64,000 nucleotides of DNA from Prunella strophiata (GCA_036583965.1 JAZBQD010000019.1:1546150-1610149), one strand, 5' to 3'. Shown: positions 1 through 18,909, counted from the first letter of the stretch. Numbers and translations are program-made. The notes: generated by a model not told the origin, from the letters alone.

Positions 1-572
1 GATGGGATGGATGGGATGGATGGGATGGGATGGGAGGGATGGGATGGGATGGGAGGGATGGGATGGGATGGGAGGGATGGGATGGGATGGGATGGATGGG
101 ATGGATGGGATGGGATGGATGGGATGGGATGGGAGGGATGGGATGGGATGGGATGGGATGGATGGGATGGGATGGATGGGATGGGATGGATGGGATGGAT
201 GGGATGGGATGGATGGGATGGATGGGATGGATGGGATGGGATGGGAGGGATGGGATGGGATGGGATGGGATGGGATGGATGGGATGGGATGGGATGGGAT
301 GGATGGGATGGGATGGATGGGATGGGATGGGAGGGATGGGATGGGATGGATGGGATGGGATGGGAGGGATGGGATGGGATGGGATGGATGGGATGGGATG
401 GATGGGATGGGATGGGATGGGAGGGATGGGATGGGATGAGGGATGGGATGGGATGGGATGGATGGGATGGGATGGGATTGGGATGGGATGGGATGGGATG
501 GATGGGATGGGATGGGATGGGATGGGATGGGATGGGATGGGATGGGATGGGATGGGATGGGATGGGATGGGA
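1..572. repeat. ATGGG/ATGG(A) pentamer array, truncated by the window start
   Basis: Tandem GGGAT pentamers are interspersed with 4-nt GGAT steps and GGGAGGGAT variants. C is almost absent on the plus strand. The last ~90 nt are pure ATGGG units, so the right edge is the most homogeneous part. The array stops exactly at the motif TTTAAGGTCCCTTCC, which is the CR1 3'-tail signature. It has no stops in the three forward frames and therefore yields meaningless Gly/Trp/Met/Asp-rich reading frames. The true left boundary is outside the window. Confidence 0.97.
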
Positions 573-606
573 TTTAAGGTCCCTTCCAAGCCCAGACATT
601 CCCTGG
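571..606 (+). mobile_element. CR1 LINE 3'-tail remnant abutting the pentamer array
   Basis: GATTTAAGGTCCCTTCCAA followed by a short C-rich stretch resembles the conserved end of avian CR1 3' UTRs, just before the terminal ATTCTGTG-like repeats. The same motif directly follows the second ATGGG array at 43295. The rest of the element is missing, presumably replaced by or lost in the array. Assignment rests on remembered family features and on the sister site in this window. Confidence 0.6.
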
Positions 607-3600
607 CCCTGTGATCTGTTTATGGAAGTTCCAGAGCCCATAAAGTTTGGTTTATCTGTTACACAACAGCCCAGTCTCCCTCTCAGGCTCTCTGTTTTTA
701 TCTGTGTGGCACCATCAGAAAGCTTTGTACAGCCTGGCTACTCCTACTTGATATTCAGGACATGAGGCTTTACAAGAGGAAATGTCTTGATGTATCTGCT
801 ATTTTATTTTTAATGAAAACATTTCTTGCTCTGAAAAAAAAGAGGTCACTGCGCATCTCGGAGTACAAATTATTGCATATGCACAGGAGCTGGAAAAGCA
901 CTAGGTTTAGAAACCACTAAATTCCCACTCAACAGCACCTTTAGAACATGCAAATCAGGCAAAGGCAAGCAGCACGTTGTGGGGTTTGGAGCACACAAAA
1001 ATATCCTCCCTGGAGCAGTCCCGCTCCCCGGGGACTGTGCAAGAAGGGGAAGGGAAATTTTCCCTTTCAAAAAGCTTTGAGGAGCAGTGAAAAAAATCGC
1101 TCCTGGGCAAAGGGCTGGAGGCTCTGATGCACCGAATACCTTCCCTGGAAGGGCCCGAGTGCTGCACAAAGAGGAGCTGCAGGGCGGAGGAGGCAGCGCT
1201 GTGCTCCCCCAGGAGCCCCTCGGGAGATCATTTGCTCCCGCACTCAATTCCTGCCTCTCCCCTGCTGCTTCCAACTCTTTGCTTTCCAAAAGAACGTGCA
1301 AAAAACCCGGCGATTTTTCCCTTTTTTTCCTCCCCTAAATTATTCGTTCAAATTTCTTTGCAGCTGAGGGGAAAAACCCAGCTCTGCGAGCAGGGCAGAC
1401 GCGATGCAATCTGCAACGTTAATTCGGAGTTCCTGCTGCCGTTCTGATTGCCGGGTGCTGGGGGTGATAACGAGGGCTTGGGCAGTGAGGGACCTGTCCT
1501 CCAAGGCCAGGTTGGACACTGGGACACTGGGAGGTGTCCCTGGGGTGGCCCTGGAGCAGCTGGAAGCGTTCCACGGGTGATTCTGTTTGTGGTTCATGGG
1601 ACCAAAGAGAAATTGCTGTGGTGCCCCCGCACCGGCTGCTGCAGCACATCCCACAGACCCTGCTCAGCTGCAGCCATCCGGGCTCTGGGCACAGCAAGAT
1701 GTGGAATTCAGCTGTGTGGAAGCAGCCAGTGGCAGGAGCAGTTAAATTTATCCCGTGCCATCTGCGGCAGCGCGCGCGGCAGGGCACGTGAGGCAATCCG
1801 GGACTCTGGAGCCCCGTGCCATCCTCTCAGCCTCCCTGCTTCACCAGAATAAATAAATTAAAAGATGAAGAACGAGGCCACGTGCCCTGCTGAAAAGCAG
1901 ACTCTGATCTGGCTTTCTGGGTGAAGGGTTTTCCATTCCCCTCCCCTGTCTCTGAGTTAATGGGGTGTTTTATGGGGCTCAGCCCTGCCTCCATCCCTGG
2001 GCTCAGGAGCTCTGGGCTGCTTGGATCAGCACTTGGCCTCATCTCCCTGCTCACCCCTCACTGAAAATCCCTTTTCCCTCATTTCCCCCAGGACAGCCTT
2101 TCCCTCGGGTGAAAAACAAGACAATCCAGGCAGGGTTATCAGCAGCACTGGGAAGTCTGAGTGTTTGAATCCCCTCTTTGGGAGCTGTTCCCTGGTTGAG
2201 TTTGAGTTCCCTGCTTGGGACCTAAAGAAGTCAGTTTGCTTTAAGGGCTGAAGGCACAGCTTAACAAAGTTTGAGCAAATGCCATCAAATTCGCTCTATT
2301 TGCCTCATCACTGCTTTCACTTAGATTGTAAAATATTTGGAGGGAAGACATCTCTTCAGTTTATGTGTGCACTCATAAATTTCATGGTAGCACAAGCCCA
2401 AACCTGGCCTGGCATATTCAGTTGCTGCCATAACCCAATCCATAAATCAGAATTATTTAAAGCCTCCTGCTACTTTTCCTGGGCCTCTCCTCTCCTGCAG
2501 CTGCACCTGTGGATCCAGAGAGCCCCAGAAATAGATTTTTTCAATTATGACTCACGCTGTTGGCTTGATGGATACGAAATAGGGTCCTGATAATAGATCA
2601 GAATATTAATAATTTCTTTTGCTTAATTGAAAAGGTTATTTTAATGAAAATAGAGCACTTCAAGCGTCTGTCCCGCGGGGATATTCAGCCATGAGCTTGT
2701 TTCCCTGGGAGGCAGTGCCTGCTCCAGGGGGCTCCTCCTCCTCCCTTCCACTCCAGCTGGGGCTGATTTTTGTACATTTTAGAGGAGAATGTGTTCTGTG
2801 CTCATTCCTGAGGGGCACCCAACTAAAACCTGACTTTCCCCACCCTCCACACAGAACATCCTCTGCCAGGGGCCGGGGGGTTGATCCATGGGCAGGAATT
2901 CCAGGGCTCAGCCCAAATGACTGGGAACAAGCACCTGGATGTTCCACAGGCAGCTGGAACCTGCCCCAGGCAGCTCAGGCAGAGCTCAGCCCCGGGCTAG
3001 CACAAAACCAAAGGCACTTCAGGAATAATGGCAAAAATTCTGTTTATCGGTGCGAATTCTTTAACTCCTGGACCAGCTCTGAATGCAGCTGATTGCTGAT
3101 TTAGGCTGCACAGATCGTTGAGAATGTAAATTAATGACAAACGATTAAAATTAAGAAGCAAAGATATGATAATGCCTGGTAAAAATACTGAGAGGTGGAA
3201 TGGCATAGCAATATAAGCAAATTATCATCTTCAGGAGCGAAAAAGAAATACAATGGGATAAAAATCTTAGCAGATGGTGAAGTTTAGCATCACTTACTGG
3301 AGGTATTCAAAAAAAGGAATGTTTTGTGAGCATAAAGAGAGTGAAGAAGAATTTTAGTTGATGCTTGATGAGGTTTTTATGAGAAGACATTATGTCCCTG
3401 ACTTGGGAAGCAGCAGAAGTTTCAGTGAAAATGTAAATGTAAACAGAAGCTGATTCAATTTGTTGGGGGGAAAAAGAAAAGACCAATTCAGGTTTCAGCC
3501 TAAATTAGACTAAAACCCTAAAATGTAAAAATAATTCCCGTGTGCCAGGCTTTTCTAGACAGGCAAACCTGCATCAGAATGAGGAGCATTAAATGCAGGG

Positions 3601-4590
3601 CTGCTGCTGGAGGCCTCCACCTGTGCTGCCTTTGGCTGCTCAGCCCCTCTCAAAAATGAGATTTTTGGGGCCCTGAGGGATGGCAGGAGCCCCTGCTGTT
3701 CCCTCAGCAGCCTCTTCCAGCCCAGATTCCCCCGTGGGTCCTGGGGCACATCAGCATGGGCTGTGCTGCAGTGGGGGTTACCAGAGCAGGGATTTTTGGG
3801 ACACAATCATTGGGGCCCAAGGACCTGCCACTGTTTGGCTGCTCTCAGCTTCAGGCAGGGATTCCTGACCACATCCTCTGGGGATGGTGAGTGCAGTGGG
3901 GAAATCAGGAGTCTTTAAACCCAGAATTGTGAGGCTTCAAGCTGAGTGACTGTAGTGGACCAGAACAAGTGCAAGGAAAGAAGGAAAGGGTGAAGACATG
4001 AACCACAGCAGCAAGAAAATCCACTTTTTTTTTTTTTTTTTTTTTTTTTTCCTGAGTTTCCACAAGCAGCACCTGAATCTCTGGCAGAAGTGAAGCATCT
4101 TCTACTTTCACCTAAGAAACAGAAAAGTGAAAATGTTGCTGCCCACGTGTCCGTGATCCTGTGGCCCAGGGGACACCAGTGCAGGGATACGGGGCAGGAA
4201 GGAAGGAAGGAAGGAATATTTCCATAGCAAGTGCTGGGGATTAACAGACAGCTAGGAGCTGAAAATGAAACAAAAACTTGTTGCAGTAAAAATTTTCTGA
4301 GCAGAAAGCAAATAGCAGGATCCATTTTCCCCACTATCAAACCCAAACCTCCCCTGCTGCAATCTGAGGCTGTTTCCTTGGGCTCTGGCCCTTTGTTGTG
4401 CTGGAAGCTCAGCCAGGGCAGAAATTCCTCTCTGGCCAAGTCCTTAATGCTCAAACAGCTGCAAGAGAGGCACAAGAGCCCCGTGCACTGGAAATGTTGT
4501 GTTTGTTTGCTGCCCAGCCCTGTCCTACTTCAGTCAGGAGCACTGAATGTCACAGTGCTCCCAGCTCTGCCAGCAGCTGGAGGGTGGGGC
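607..4590. other. Unique sequence without a supported gene; AT-rich candidate conserved stretches
   Basis: About 4 kb with no supportable exon; reading frames here are short and low in information. 850-1900 is GC-richer, and 1498-1555 (AAGGCCAGGTTGGACACTGG, then GGGAGGTGTCCCTG) looks like a small CR1 (+) remnant. 2260-2660 and 3020-3560 are AT-rich, non-repetitive and contain ATTAAT/TTAATT-like motifs, so they could be conserved non-coding DNA. 4025-4050 is a T26 run, and 4196-4216 is a short GGAA microsatellite. Confidence 0.7.
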
Positions 4591-4750
4591 TGGCTCCAGG
4601 ATCATGGTGGTGGCTCCAGGACTGTGGTGGTGGCTCCAGGAAGGAGGGTCTGGCTCCAGAATTGTGGTGGTGGCTCCAGGATCAAGGGGCTGGCTCCAGG
4701 ATCATGGTGGTGGCTCCAGGATGGAAGGGCTGGCTCCAGGATCAAGGGGT
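4591..4750. repeat. 20-bp minisatellite (TGGCTCCAGG...), 8 units
   Basis: Eight units start with TGGCTCCAGG (one reads TGGCTCCAGA) at exact 20-nt steps from 4591. The second half of the unit varies (ATCATGGTGG, ACTGTGGTGG, AAGGAGGGTC, ATCAAGGGGC). Divergence is concentrated in one half-unit, suggesting an older or slowly homogenising array. It ends where the unit decays into TTGCCTGG. Confidence 0.93.
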
Positions 4751-4790
4751 TGCCTGGTGTTTTTACAAATTCTGGGCAGCTGCTGTTGCC

Positions 4791-4974
4791 CTGTCCATCC
4801 TGTCCCCATCCATCCTGTCCCATCCATCCTGTGCTGTCCATCCTATCCATCCTGTCCTGTCCATCCTGTCCCATCCATCCTGTCCTGTCCATCCTGTCCA
4901 TCCTGTCCCCATCCATCCTGTCCCATCCATCCTGTCCTGTCCATCCTGTCCATCCTGTCCTGCCCACCCTGTCC
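4791..4974. repeat. CCATCCTGTC(CC) 10-12-bp minisatellite
   Basis: Tandem CCATCCTGTC units with variable C/CC spacers (CCATCCTGTCCCCATCCATC, CCATCCTGTCCTGT), decaying to CCCACCCTGTCC at the right edge. On the minus strand the unit reads GACAGGATGG, giving Gly/Trp/Thr/Asp-rich pseudo-frames. It lies only 40 nt from the preceding 20-bp array, but the units are unrelated. Confidence 0.93.
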
Positions 4975-10577
<5,603 letters not shown>

Positions 10578-10660
10578 CCAGGTTGGAAGAGACCTTCAAG
10601 ACCATCAAGTCCAACCCATGCCCTAACACCTCAACTAAACCCTGGCCTGGCTTTCCCCCT
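10578..10660 (-). mobile_element. CR1 LINE 3' end (antisense), source of the octamer array
   Basis: GGTTGGAAGAGACCTTCAAG, then a stretch ending ATCAAGTCCAACCCATGCCC, CTAACACCTCAACTAAACCC, corresponds in reverse complement to the classic CR1 3' UTR (GGGTTGGACT...GGTCTCTTCCAACC) just upstream of its terminal repeats. Only ~80 bp is recognisable before the sequence gives way to the start of the 20-bp array. A 5' truncation is usual for CR1. Confidence 0.85.
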
Positions 10661-10690
10661 TGCTTTGGGAGCCCCTACCCTCCACAAATC

Positions 10691-13600
10691 ACCTTTGGGA
10701 GAGAGAACACACCTTTGGGAGAGAGAACACACCTTTGGGAGAGGGAACACACCTTTGGGAGAGAGAACACACCTTTGGGAGAGGGAACACACCTTTGGGA
10801 GAGAGAACACACCTTTGGGAGAGAGAACACACCTTTGGGAGAGGGAACACACCTTTGGGAGAGAGAACACACCTTTGGGAGAGAGAACACACCTTTGGGA
10901 GAGGGAACACACCTTTGGGAGAGAGAACACACCTTTGGGAGAGGGAACACACCTTTGGGAGAGAGAACACACCTTTGGGAGAGAGAACACACCTTTGGGA
11001 GAGAGAACACACCTTTGGGAGAGAGAACACAGCTTTGGGAGAGAGAACACACCTTTGGGAGAGAGAACACACCTTTGGGAGAGAGAACACACCTTTGGGA
11101 GAGGGAACACACCTTTGGGAGAGGGAACACACCTTTGGGAGAGGGAACACACCTTTGGGAGAGGGAACACACCTTTGGGAGAGAGAACACAGCTTTGGGA
11201 GAGAGAACACACCTTTGGGAGAGGGAACACACCTTTGGGAGAGAGAACACAGCTTTGGGAGAGAGAACACACCTTTGGGAGAGGGAACACACCTTTGGGA
11301 GAGGGAACACACCTTTGGGAGAGGGAACACACCTTTGGGAGAGGGAACACACCTTTGGGAGAGAGAACACACCTTTGGGAGAGAGAACACACCTTTGGGA
11401 GAGAGAACACAGCTTTGGGAGAGAGAACACAGCTTTGGGAGAGAGAACACAGCTTTGGGAGAGAGAACACACCTTTGGGAGAGAGAACACACCTTTGGGA
11501 GAGGGAACACACCTTTGGGAGAGAGAACACACCTTTGGGAGAGGGAACACACCTTTGGGAGAGGGAACACACCTTTGGGAGAGAGAACACACCTTTGGGA
11601 GAGGGAACACACCTTTGGGAGAGAGAACACAGCTTTGGGAGAGAGAACACACCTTTGGGAGAGGGAACACACCTTTGGGAGAGAGAACACACCTTTGGGA
11701 GAGAGAACACAGCTTTGGGAGAGAGAACACACCTTTGGGAGAGGGAACACACCTTTGGGAGAGAGAACACACCTTTGGGAGAGGGAACACACCTTTGGGA
11801 GAGAGAACACACCTTTGGGAGAGGGAACACACCTTTGGGAGAGAGAACACACCTTTGGGAGAGGGAACACACCTTTGGGAGAGGGAACACACCTTTGGGA
11901 GAGGGAACACACCTTTGGGAGAGAGAACACAGCTTTGGGAGAGAGAACACACCTTTGGGAGAGAGAACACAGCTTTGGGAGAGAGAACACACCTTTGGGA
12001 GAGAGAACACAGCTTTGGGAGAGAGAACACACCTTTGGGAGAGGGAACACACCTTTGGGAGAGAGAACACACCTTTGGGAGAGAGAACACACCTTTGGGA
12101 GAGAGAACACACCTTTGGGAGAGGGAACACACCTTTGGGAGAGAGAACACACCTTTGGGAGAGAGAACACACCTTTGGGAGAGAGAACACAGCTTTGGGA
12201 GAGAGAACACAGCTTTGGGAGAGAGAACACACCTTTGGGAGAGAGAACACACCTTTGGGAGAGAGAACACAGCTTTGGGAGAGAGAACACACCTTTGGGA
12301 GAGAGAACACACCTTTGGGAGAGGGAACACACCTTTGGGAGAGGGAACACACCTTTGGGAGAGGGAACACACCTTTGGGAGAGAGAACACACCTTTGGGA
12401 GAGAGAACACACCTTTGGGAGAGGGAACACACCTTTGGGAGAGAGAACACACCTTTGGGAGAGGGAACACACCTTTGGGAGAGAGAACACAGCTTTGGGA
12501 GAGAGAACACAGCTTTGGGAGAGAGAACACAGCTTTGGGAGAGAGAACACAGCTTTGGGAGAGAGAACACACCTTTGGGAGAGAGAACACAGCTTTGGGA
12601 GAGAGAACACACCTTTGGGAGAGAGAACACACCTTTGGGAGAGAGAACACAGCTTTGGGAGAGAGAACACAGCTTTGGGAGAGAGAACACACCTTTGGGA
12701 GAGGGAACACACCTTTGGGAGAGGGAACACACCTTTGGGAGAGAGAACACACCTTTGGGAGAGAGAACACACCTTTGGGAGAGAGAACACAGCTTTGGGA
12801 GAGAGAACACACCTTTGGGAGAGAGAACACACCTTTGGGAGAGAGAACACACCTTTGGGAGAGAGAACACACCTTTGGGAGAGAGAACACACCTTTGGGA
12901 GAGGGAACACACCTTTGGGAGAGGGAACACACCTTTGGGAGAGAGAACACACCTTTGGGAGAGGGAACACACCTTTGGGAGAGAGAACACACCTTTGGGA
13001 GAGGGAACACACCTTTGGGAGAGGGAACACACCTTTGGGAGAGAGAACACACCTTTGGGAGAGAGAACACACCTTTGGGAGAGAGAACACACCTTTGGGA
13101 GAGAGAACACACCTTTGGGAGAGGGAACACACCTTTGGGAGAGGGAACACACCTTTGGGAGAGGGAACACACCTTTGGGAGAGGGAACACACCTTTGGGA
13201 GAGGGAACACACCTTTGGGAGAGGGAACACACCTTTGGGAGAGAGAACACACCTTTGGGAGAGGGAACACACCTTTGGGAGAGGGAACACACCTTTGGGA
13301 GAGAGAACACAGCTTTGGGAGAGAGAACACAGCTTTGGGAGAGAGAACACACCTTTGGGAGAGAGAACACACCTTTGGGAGAGGGAACACACCTTTGGGA
13401 GAGGGAACACACCTTTGGGAGAGAGAACACACAGCTCTGGGAGAGAGAACACACCTTTGGGAGAGGAAACACACCTTTGGGAGAGGGAGCACACCTTTGG
13501 GAGAGGGAACACAGCTTTGGGAGAGAGAACACACCTTTGGGAGAGAGAACACACCTTTGGGAGAGGGAACACACCTTTGGGAGAGGGAACACACCTTTGG

Positions 13601-16600
13601 GAGAGGGAACACACCTTTGGGAGAGGGAACACACACCTTTGGGAGAGGGAACAGACACCTTTGGGAGAGAGAACACAGCTTTGGGAGAGAGAACACAGCT
13701 TTGGGAGAGAGAACACACCTTTGGGAGAGAGAACACACCTTTGGGAGAGGGAACACACCTTTGGGAGAGAGAACACAGCTTTGGGAGAGAGAACACACCT
13801 TTGGGAGAGGGAACACACCTTTGGGAGAGAGAACACACCTTTGGGAGAGGAAACACACCTTTGGGAGAGGGAGCACACCTTTGGGAGAGGGAACACAGCT
13901 TTGGGAGAGAGAACACAGCTTTGGGAGAGAGAACACAGCTTTGGGAGAGAGAACACAGCTTTGGGAGAGAGAACACAGCTTTGGGAGAGAGAACACAGCT
14001 TTGGGAGAGGGAACACAGCTTTGGGAGAGAGAACACAGCTTTGGGAGAGAGAACAGACAGCTTTGGGAGAGAGAACACACCTTTGGGAGAGAGAACACAG
14101 CTTTGGGAGAGAGAACACACCTTTGGGAGAGAGAACAGACAGCTTTGGGAGAGAGAACACAGCTTTGGGAGAGAGAACACAGCTTTGGGAGAGGGAACAC
14201 ACCTTTGGGAGAGGGAACACACCTTTGGGAGAGAGAACAGACAGCTTTGGGAGAGAGAACACAGCTTTGGGAGAGGGAACACACCTTGGGAGAGGGAACA
14301 CAGCTTTGGGAGAGAGAACACAGCTTTGGGAGAGAGAACACACCTTTGGGAAAGGGAACACACCTTGGGAGAGGGAACACAGCTTTGGGAGAGAGAACAC
14401 AGCTTTGGGAGAGGGAACAGACACCTTTGGGAGAGGAAACAGACAGCTTTGGGAGAGAGAACACACCTTTGGGAGAGAGAACACACACCTTTGGGAGAGG
14501 GAACACACCTTTGGGAGAGAGAACACACAGCTCTGGGAGAGAGAACACACCTTTGGGAGAGGAAACACACCTTTGGGAGAGGGAGCACACCTTTGGGAGA
14601 GGGAACACAGCTTTGGGAGAGGGAACACAGCTTTGGGAGAGGGAACACAGCTTTGGGAGAGAGAACACAGCTTTGGGAGAGGGAACACACCTTTGGGAGA
14701 GGGAACACACCTTTGGGAGAGAGAACACACCTTTGGGAGAGGGAACACAGCTTTGGGAGAGAGAACAGACACCTTTGGGAAAGGGAACACACCTTTGGGA
14801 GAGAGAACACAGCTTTGGGAGAGGGAACACAGCTTTGGGAGAGAGAACAGACACCTTTGGGAAAGGGAACACACCTTTGGGAAAGGGAACACACCTTTGG
14901 GAGAGGGAACACAGCTTTGGGAGAGAGAACACACCTTTGGGAAAGGGAACACACCTTTGGGAGAGAGAACACAGCTTTGGGAGAGAGAACACAGCTTTGG
15001 GAGAGGGAACACAGCTTTGGGAGAGGGAACACACCTTTGGGAGAGGGAACAGACAGCTTTGGGAGAGGGAACACACCTTTGGGAGAGGGAACACACCTTT
15101 GGGAGAGAGAACACACCTTTGGGAAAGGGAACACACCTTTGGGAGAGAGAACACAGCTTTGGGAGAGGGAACACACCTTTGGGAAAGGGAACACACCTTT
15201 GGGAGAGAGAACAGACAGCTTTGGGAGAGAGAACACAGCTTTGGGAGAGGGAACACACCTTTGGGAGAGAGAACACACCTTTGGGAGAGGGAACACACCT
15301 TTGGGAGAGGGAACACACCTTTGGGAGAGAGAACACAGCTTTGGGAGAGAGAACAGACAGCTTTGGGAGAGAGAACAGACACCTTTGGGAAAGGGAACAC
15401 ACCTTTGGGAGAGGGAACACACCTTGGGAGAGGGAACACAGCTTTGGGAGAGGGAACACACCTTTGGGAGAGGGAACACACCTTTGGGAGAGAGAACAGA
15501 CAGCTTTGGGAGAGGGAACACACCTTTGGGAGAGGGAACACACCTTTGGGAGAGGGAACACAGCTTTGGGAGAGAGAACACACCTTTGGGAGAGAGAACA
15601 GACAGCTTTGGGAGAGAGAACACACCTTTGGGAAAGGGAACACACCTTTGGGAGAGAGAACACACCTTTGGGAGAGGGAACACACCTTTGGGAGAGGGAA
15701 CACAGCTTTGGGAGAGAGAACAGACAGCTTTGGGAGAGAGAACACAGCTTTGGGAGAGGGAACACAGCTTTGGGAGAGGGAACACAGCTTTGGGAGAGAG
15801 AACACACCTTTGGGAGAGGGAACAGACAGCTTTGGGAGAGAGAACACACCTTTGGGAGAGGGAACATACACCTTTGGGAGAGGGAACACACCTTTGGGAG
15901 AGAGAACAGACAGCTTTGGGAGAGGGAGCACACCTTTGGGAGAGGGAGCACACCTTTGGGAGAGAGAACACACCTTTGGGAGAGAGAACAGACACCTTTG
16001 GGAAAGGGAACACACCTTTGGGAGAGAGAACAGACAGCTTTGGGAGAGAGAACACACCTTTGGGAAAGGGAACACACCTTTGGGAGAGAGAACACAGCTT
16101 TGGGAGAGGGAACAGACAGCTTTGGGAGAGAGAACAGACAGCTTTGGGAGAGGGAACACACCTTTGGGAGAGAGAACACAGCTTTGGGAGAGGGAACACA
16201 CCTTTGGGAGAGGGAACACACCTTTGGGAGAGAGAACACACCTTTGGGAGAGAGAACACAGCTTTGGGAGAGAGAACACACCTTTGGGAGAGGGAGCACA
16301 CCTTTGGAGAGGGAACACACCTTTGGGAGAGGGAACAGACACCTTTGGGAGAGAGAACACAGCTTGGGAGAGAGAACAGACAGCTTTGGGAGAGAGAACA
16401 GACACCTTTGGGAAAGGGAACACACCTTTGGGAGAGGGAACACACCTTTGGGAAAGGGAACACACCTTGGGAGAGGGAACAGACAGCTTTGGGAGAGGGA
16501 ACATACACCTTTGGGAGAGGGAACACACCTTTGGGAGAGGGAACAGACACCTTTGGGAAAGGGAACACACCTTTGGGAGAGAGAACAGACACCTTTGGGA

Positions 16601-17040
16601 GAGAGAACACAGCTTTGGGAGAGAGAACACAGCTTTGGGAGAGAGAACAGACAGCTTTGGGAGAGAGAACACACCTTTGGGAGAGGGAACACACCTTTGG
16701 GAGAGGGAACAGACAGCTTTGGGAGAGAGAACACACCTTTGGGAGAGGGAACACACCTTTGGGAAAGGGAACACACCTTTGGGAGAGGGAACAGACAGCT
16801 TTGGGAGAGGGAACATACACCTTTGGGAGAGGGAGCACACCTTTGGGAGAGAGAACAGACACCTTTGGGAAAGGGAACACACCTTTGGGAGAGAGAAGAG
16901 ACACCTTTGGGAGAGAGAACACAGCTTTGGAAGAGAGAACACAGCTTTGGAAGAGGGAACACATACCTTTGGGAGAGGGAACAGACACCTTTGGAAGAGG
17001 GAAAACACACCTTTGGAAGAAGAAAGCACACACCTTTGGA
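10691..17040. repeat. 20-bp minisatellite ACCTTTGGGAGAGAGAACAC, ~6.35 kb
   Basis: The unit ACCTTTGGGAGAGAGAACAC repeats for 6.35 kb, about 315 copies by span over period. Two sites vary: ACC/AGC before TTTGGG, and GAGAGA/GAGGGA. From 10691 to about 13430 the 20-bp register is perfect. From 13430 on, unit length varies (22-bp units with an extra AG as in GAACAGACAG, 18-19-bp units such as ACACCTTGGGAG, GAGGAAACAC and GGGAGCACAC variants). The last units decay to TTTGGAAGAG. None of the six frames contains a stop, so it creates a spurious multi-thousand-codon frame. Confidence 0.98.
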
Positions 17041-18909
17041 AGTACCTGGTGCCCTTATTTTTAACTCTCACTTGGTGGAGCTTTAGCAGTGCTTGTTCAC
17101 AGCTCAGCACTGCACACAGCCCTCTGGCAGATAAGCTGAATTCTCAATATTCTCATTTATTTTTGCTAAAGCTTCAGAAGAGAGTGAGAAGCTTCTCAGG
17201 ATTTTACCAGAAATTCCTGGAGTCAGACAAGGATCAGACCCTCCTTTCTTGGAAAGCCAGAGCTGTTCCCTGGAGTTCTGTGTGCCCTTCATGCTCAGGA
17301 GGGGCCCAGCACCTCCTGCCTCCACCAAGGGGGAAACCAAAGGGATGAGAAGCTGAAGGCAGGTGTGGCAATGCCTGTGAAACATTCCACAGGCTTTCCA
17401 GAGGCTGCAGAGCCCTCCTGGATTTTCCTGGAGAGCTAAAGGCAGTTAAATGCTCAGGAACACATCAATACTGAGCTTTGATAGCTCCATCGATCCCGGC
17501 TGCTGCTGAGCCCTGCCCGGGGCACGCAGCTCCTGCACAACTGATGGCATGCAAGGGACTCCCCTGCTCCTGAGCTGCCCCCAGCAGCTCCAGGAGCTCC
17601 TCTGCTCCCTCCTCATCCTCACGGGGGCCTGGATCCTCCATCCCTGGGAATTGATCTCTGCATTTTCCCAGGGCCTGCCCCGCGGGGCTGGCGGGAAATC
17701 CGTGATGTGAAGTGCTCACACATCCCCGTGCCTGCGTGCAGGACTGCCTTTCCCAGAGAATGCAGAAGCAATTGTTAATGTCATGTCTGATTTCCTTCCT
17801 GGAGAGGGGGGACGGACAAAGATTTACTGGAAGTGTTCCTCTCCGTGGCCAGAGAGCGGATGCACATTAGGCAGCTGACAGCAGAGATGAATCCTCTGGT
17901 GCCACTGCTGCTGCCCACTGTCCAATCTCCTCTATAATTAATGAGCTGTCAGAGCTGCTCGGGCCCCAGGAATGGATGGTTGGGATGCCAGGCAAATCGG
18001 CCCTGAAATGAGGAGTCAGCTCCCAGCTGCTCTCTTCCTGACCTTGCAGCTCTCGTTATTGATTCCGGGTAATTTCCACCTGTTTAGGGAAACCAGGAGT
18101 AAAGTCAGAGCAACAAAGGAGCTTTTCAAGCCTCCCTGTCAGGTTTTCCATCATTTCAAATATTTGGTCCCTGTGCCTCCAAGGAACCTTCAATGCATGA
18201 ACTGCTCCAAAATATTTCCTGCTCATCCAGTCCTGAGCTTCAAAGTGAAGGTAGGGACCCAGAGCTGCTCTTTGGCACCACAATCACTCACAGAGTAAAA
18301 TGGAATTTGAGTAGCTGAACTGCATTAATAAAATACTCATTGCATTCATTCCCAAGAGCTTATTAAAACTGAAGGCACTTAAAGAAAAGAACCCCTCAGA
18401 TTTCAGTGTAGAGTAGCAGTAACTGCATAATGTCCTTTATTACAGAACAAAATGGTTTAGTGATGTTGTGTTTATTGAATTAATCCCTGTGAGCCTCTGG
18501 GTCACTGCCTTCAAGTGGCTTTTGAGGGTCCCACAGCCCTTGTGGCACGGCCCAGGGCTGATGTTTGCTTTGAGGTGTGCTTTTCCCAGGAGATCTCTTC
18601 CAGGGACACAAACTTGCTCCTGTGGCTGGTGGCACCAGGGGGACATGGGGACACTGGTGCCTCCAGTCAGCTGTGCTGGGCACTCAGCACTGTCCCTCTG
18701 CACCTCTGAGCTGCCTGGGCTGGCTGTGGTGACACAAACCACAGGATCTCCTGGACCACAGCACACCCACTGATAGCAGACTGAGTGCCCAGTGCCCCCA
18801 GAGGGCCTGGGCTGCAGCAGGGCTGGATTGTGATGGGGTCTGGGCTGGCTCCAGCATCCCCCAGCAGCTGGAAAGGCTGGGCCTGCAGAGCAGAGCTGTG
18901 CTGGAAGCC
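17041..18909. other. Unique sequence; candidate conserved non-coding block near 17.75-17.96 kb
   Basis: No supportable exon. 17745-17960 has balanced composition, contains AATTGTTAATGTCATG and CTATAATTAATGAGCTGTCA, and has the texture of a conserved regulatory element (inference only). 18300-18490 is AT-rich and also unique. The rest (17.1-17.7, 18.5-18.9 kb) is GC-rich with short uninformative frames. Confidence 0.6.

Noticed and set aside
17972..18298. 108-codon frame in unique sequence
   Set aside because: No recognisable domain, no splice context and an overlapping minus-strand frame of similar size; consistent with chance.
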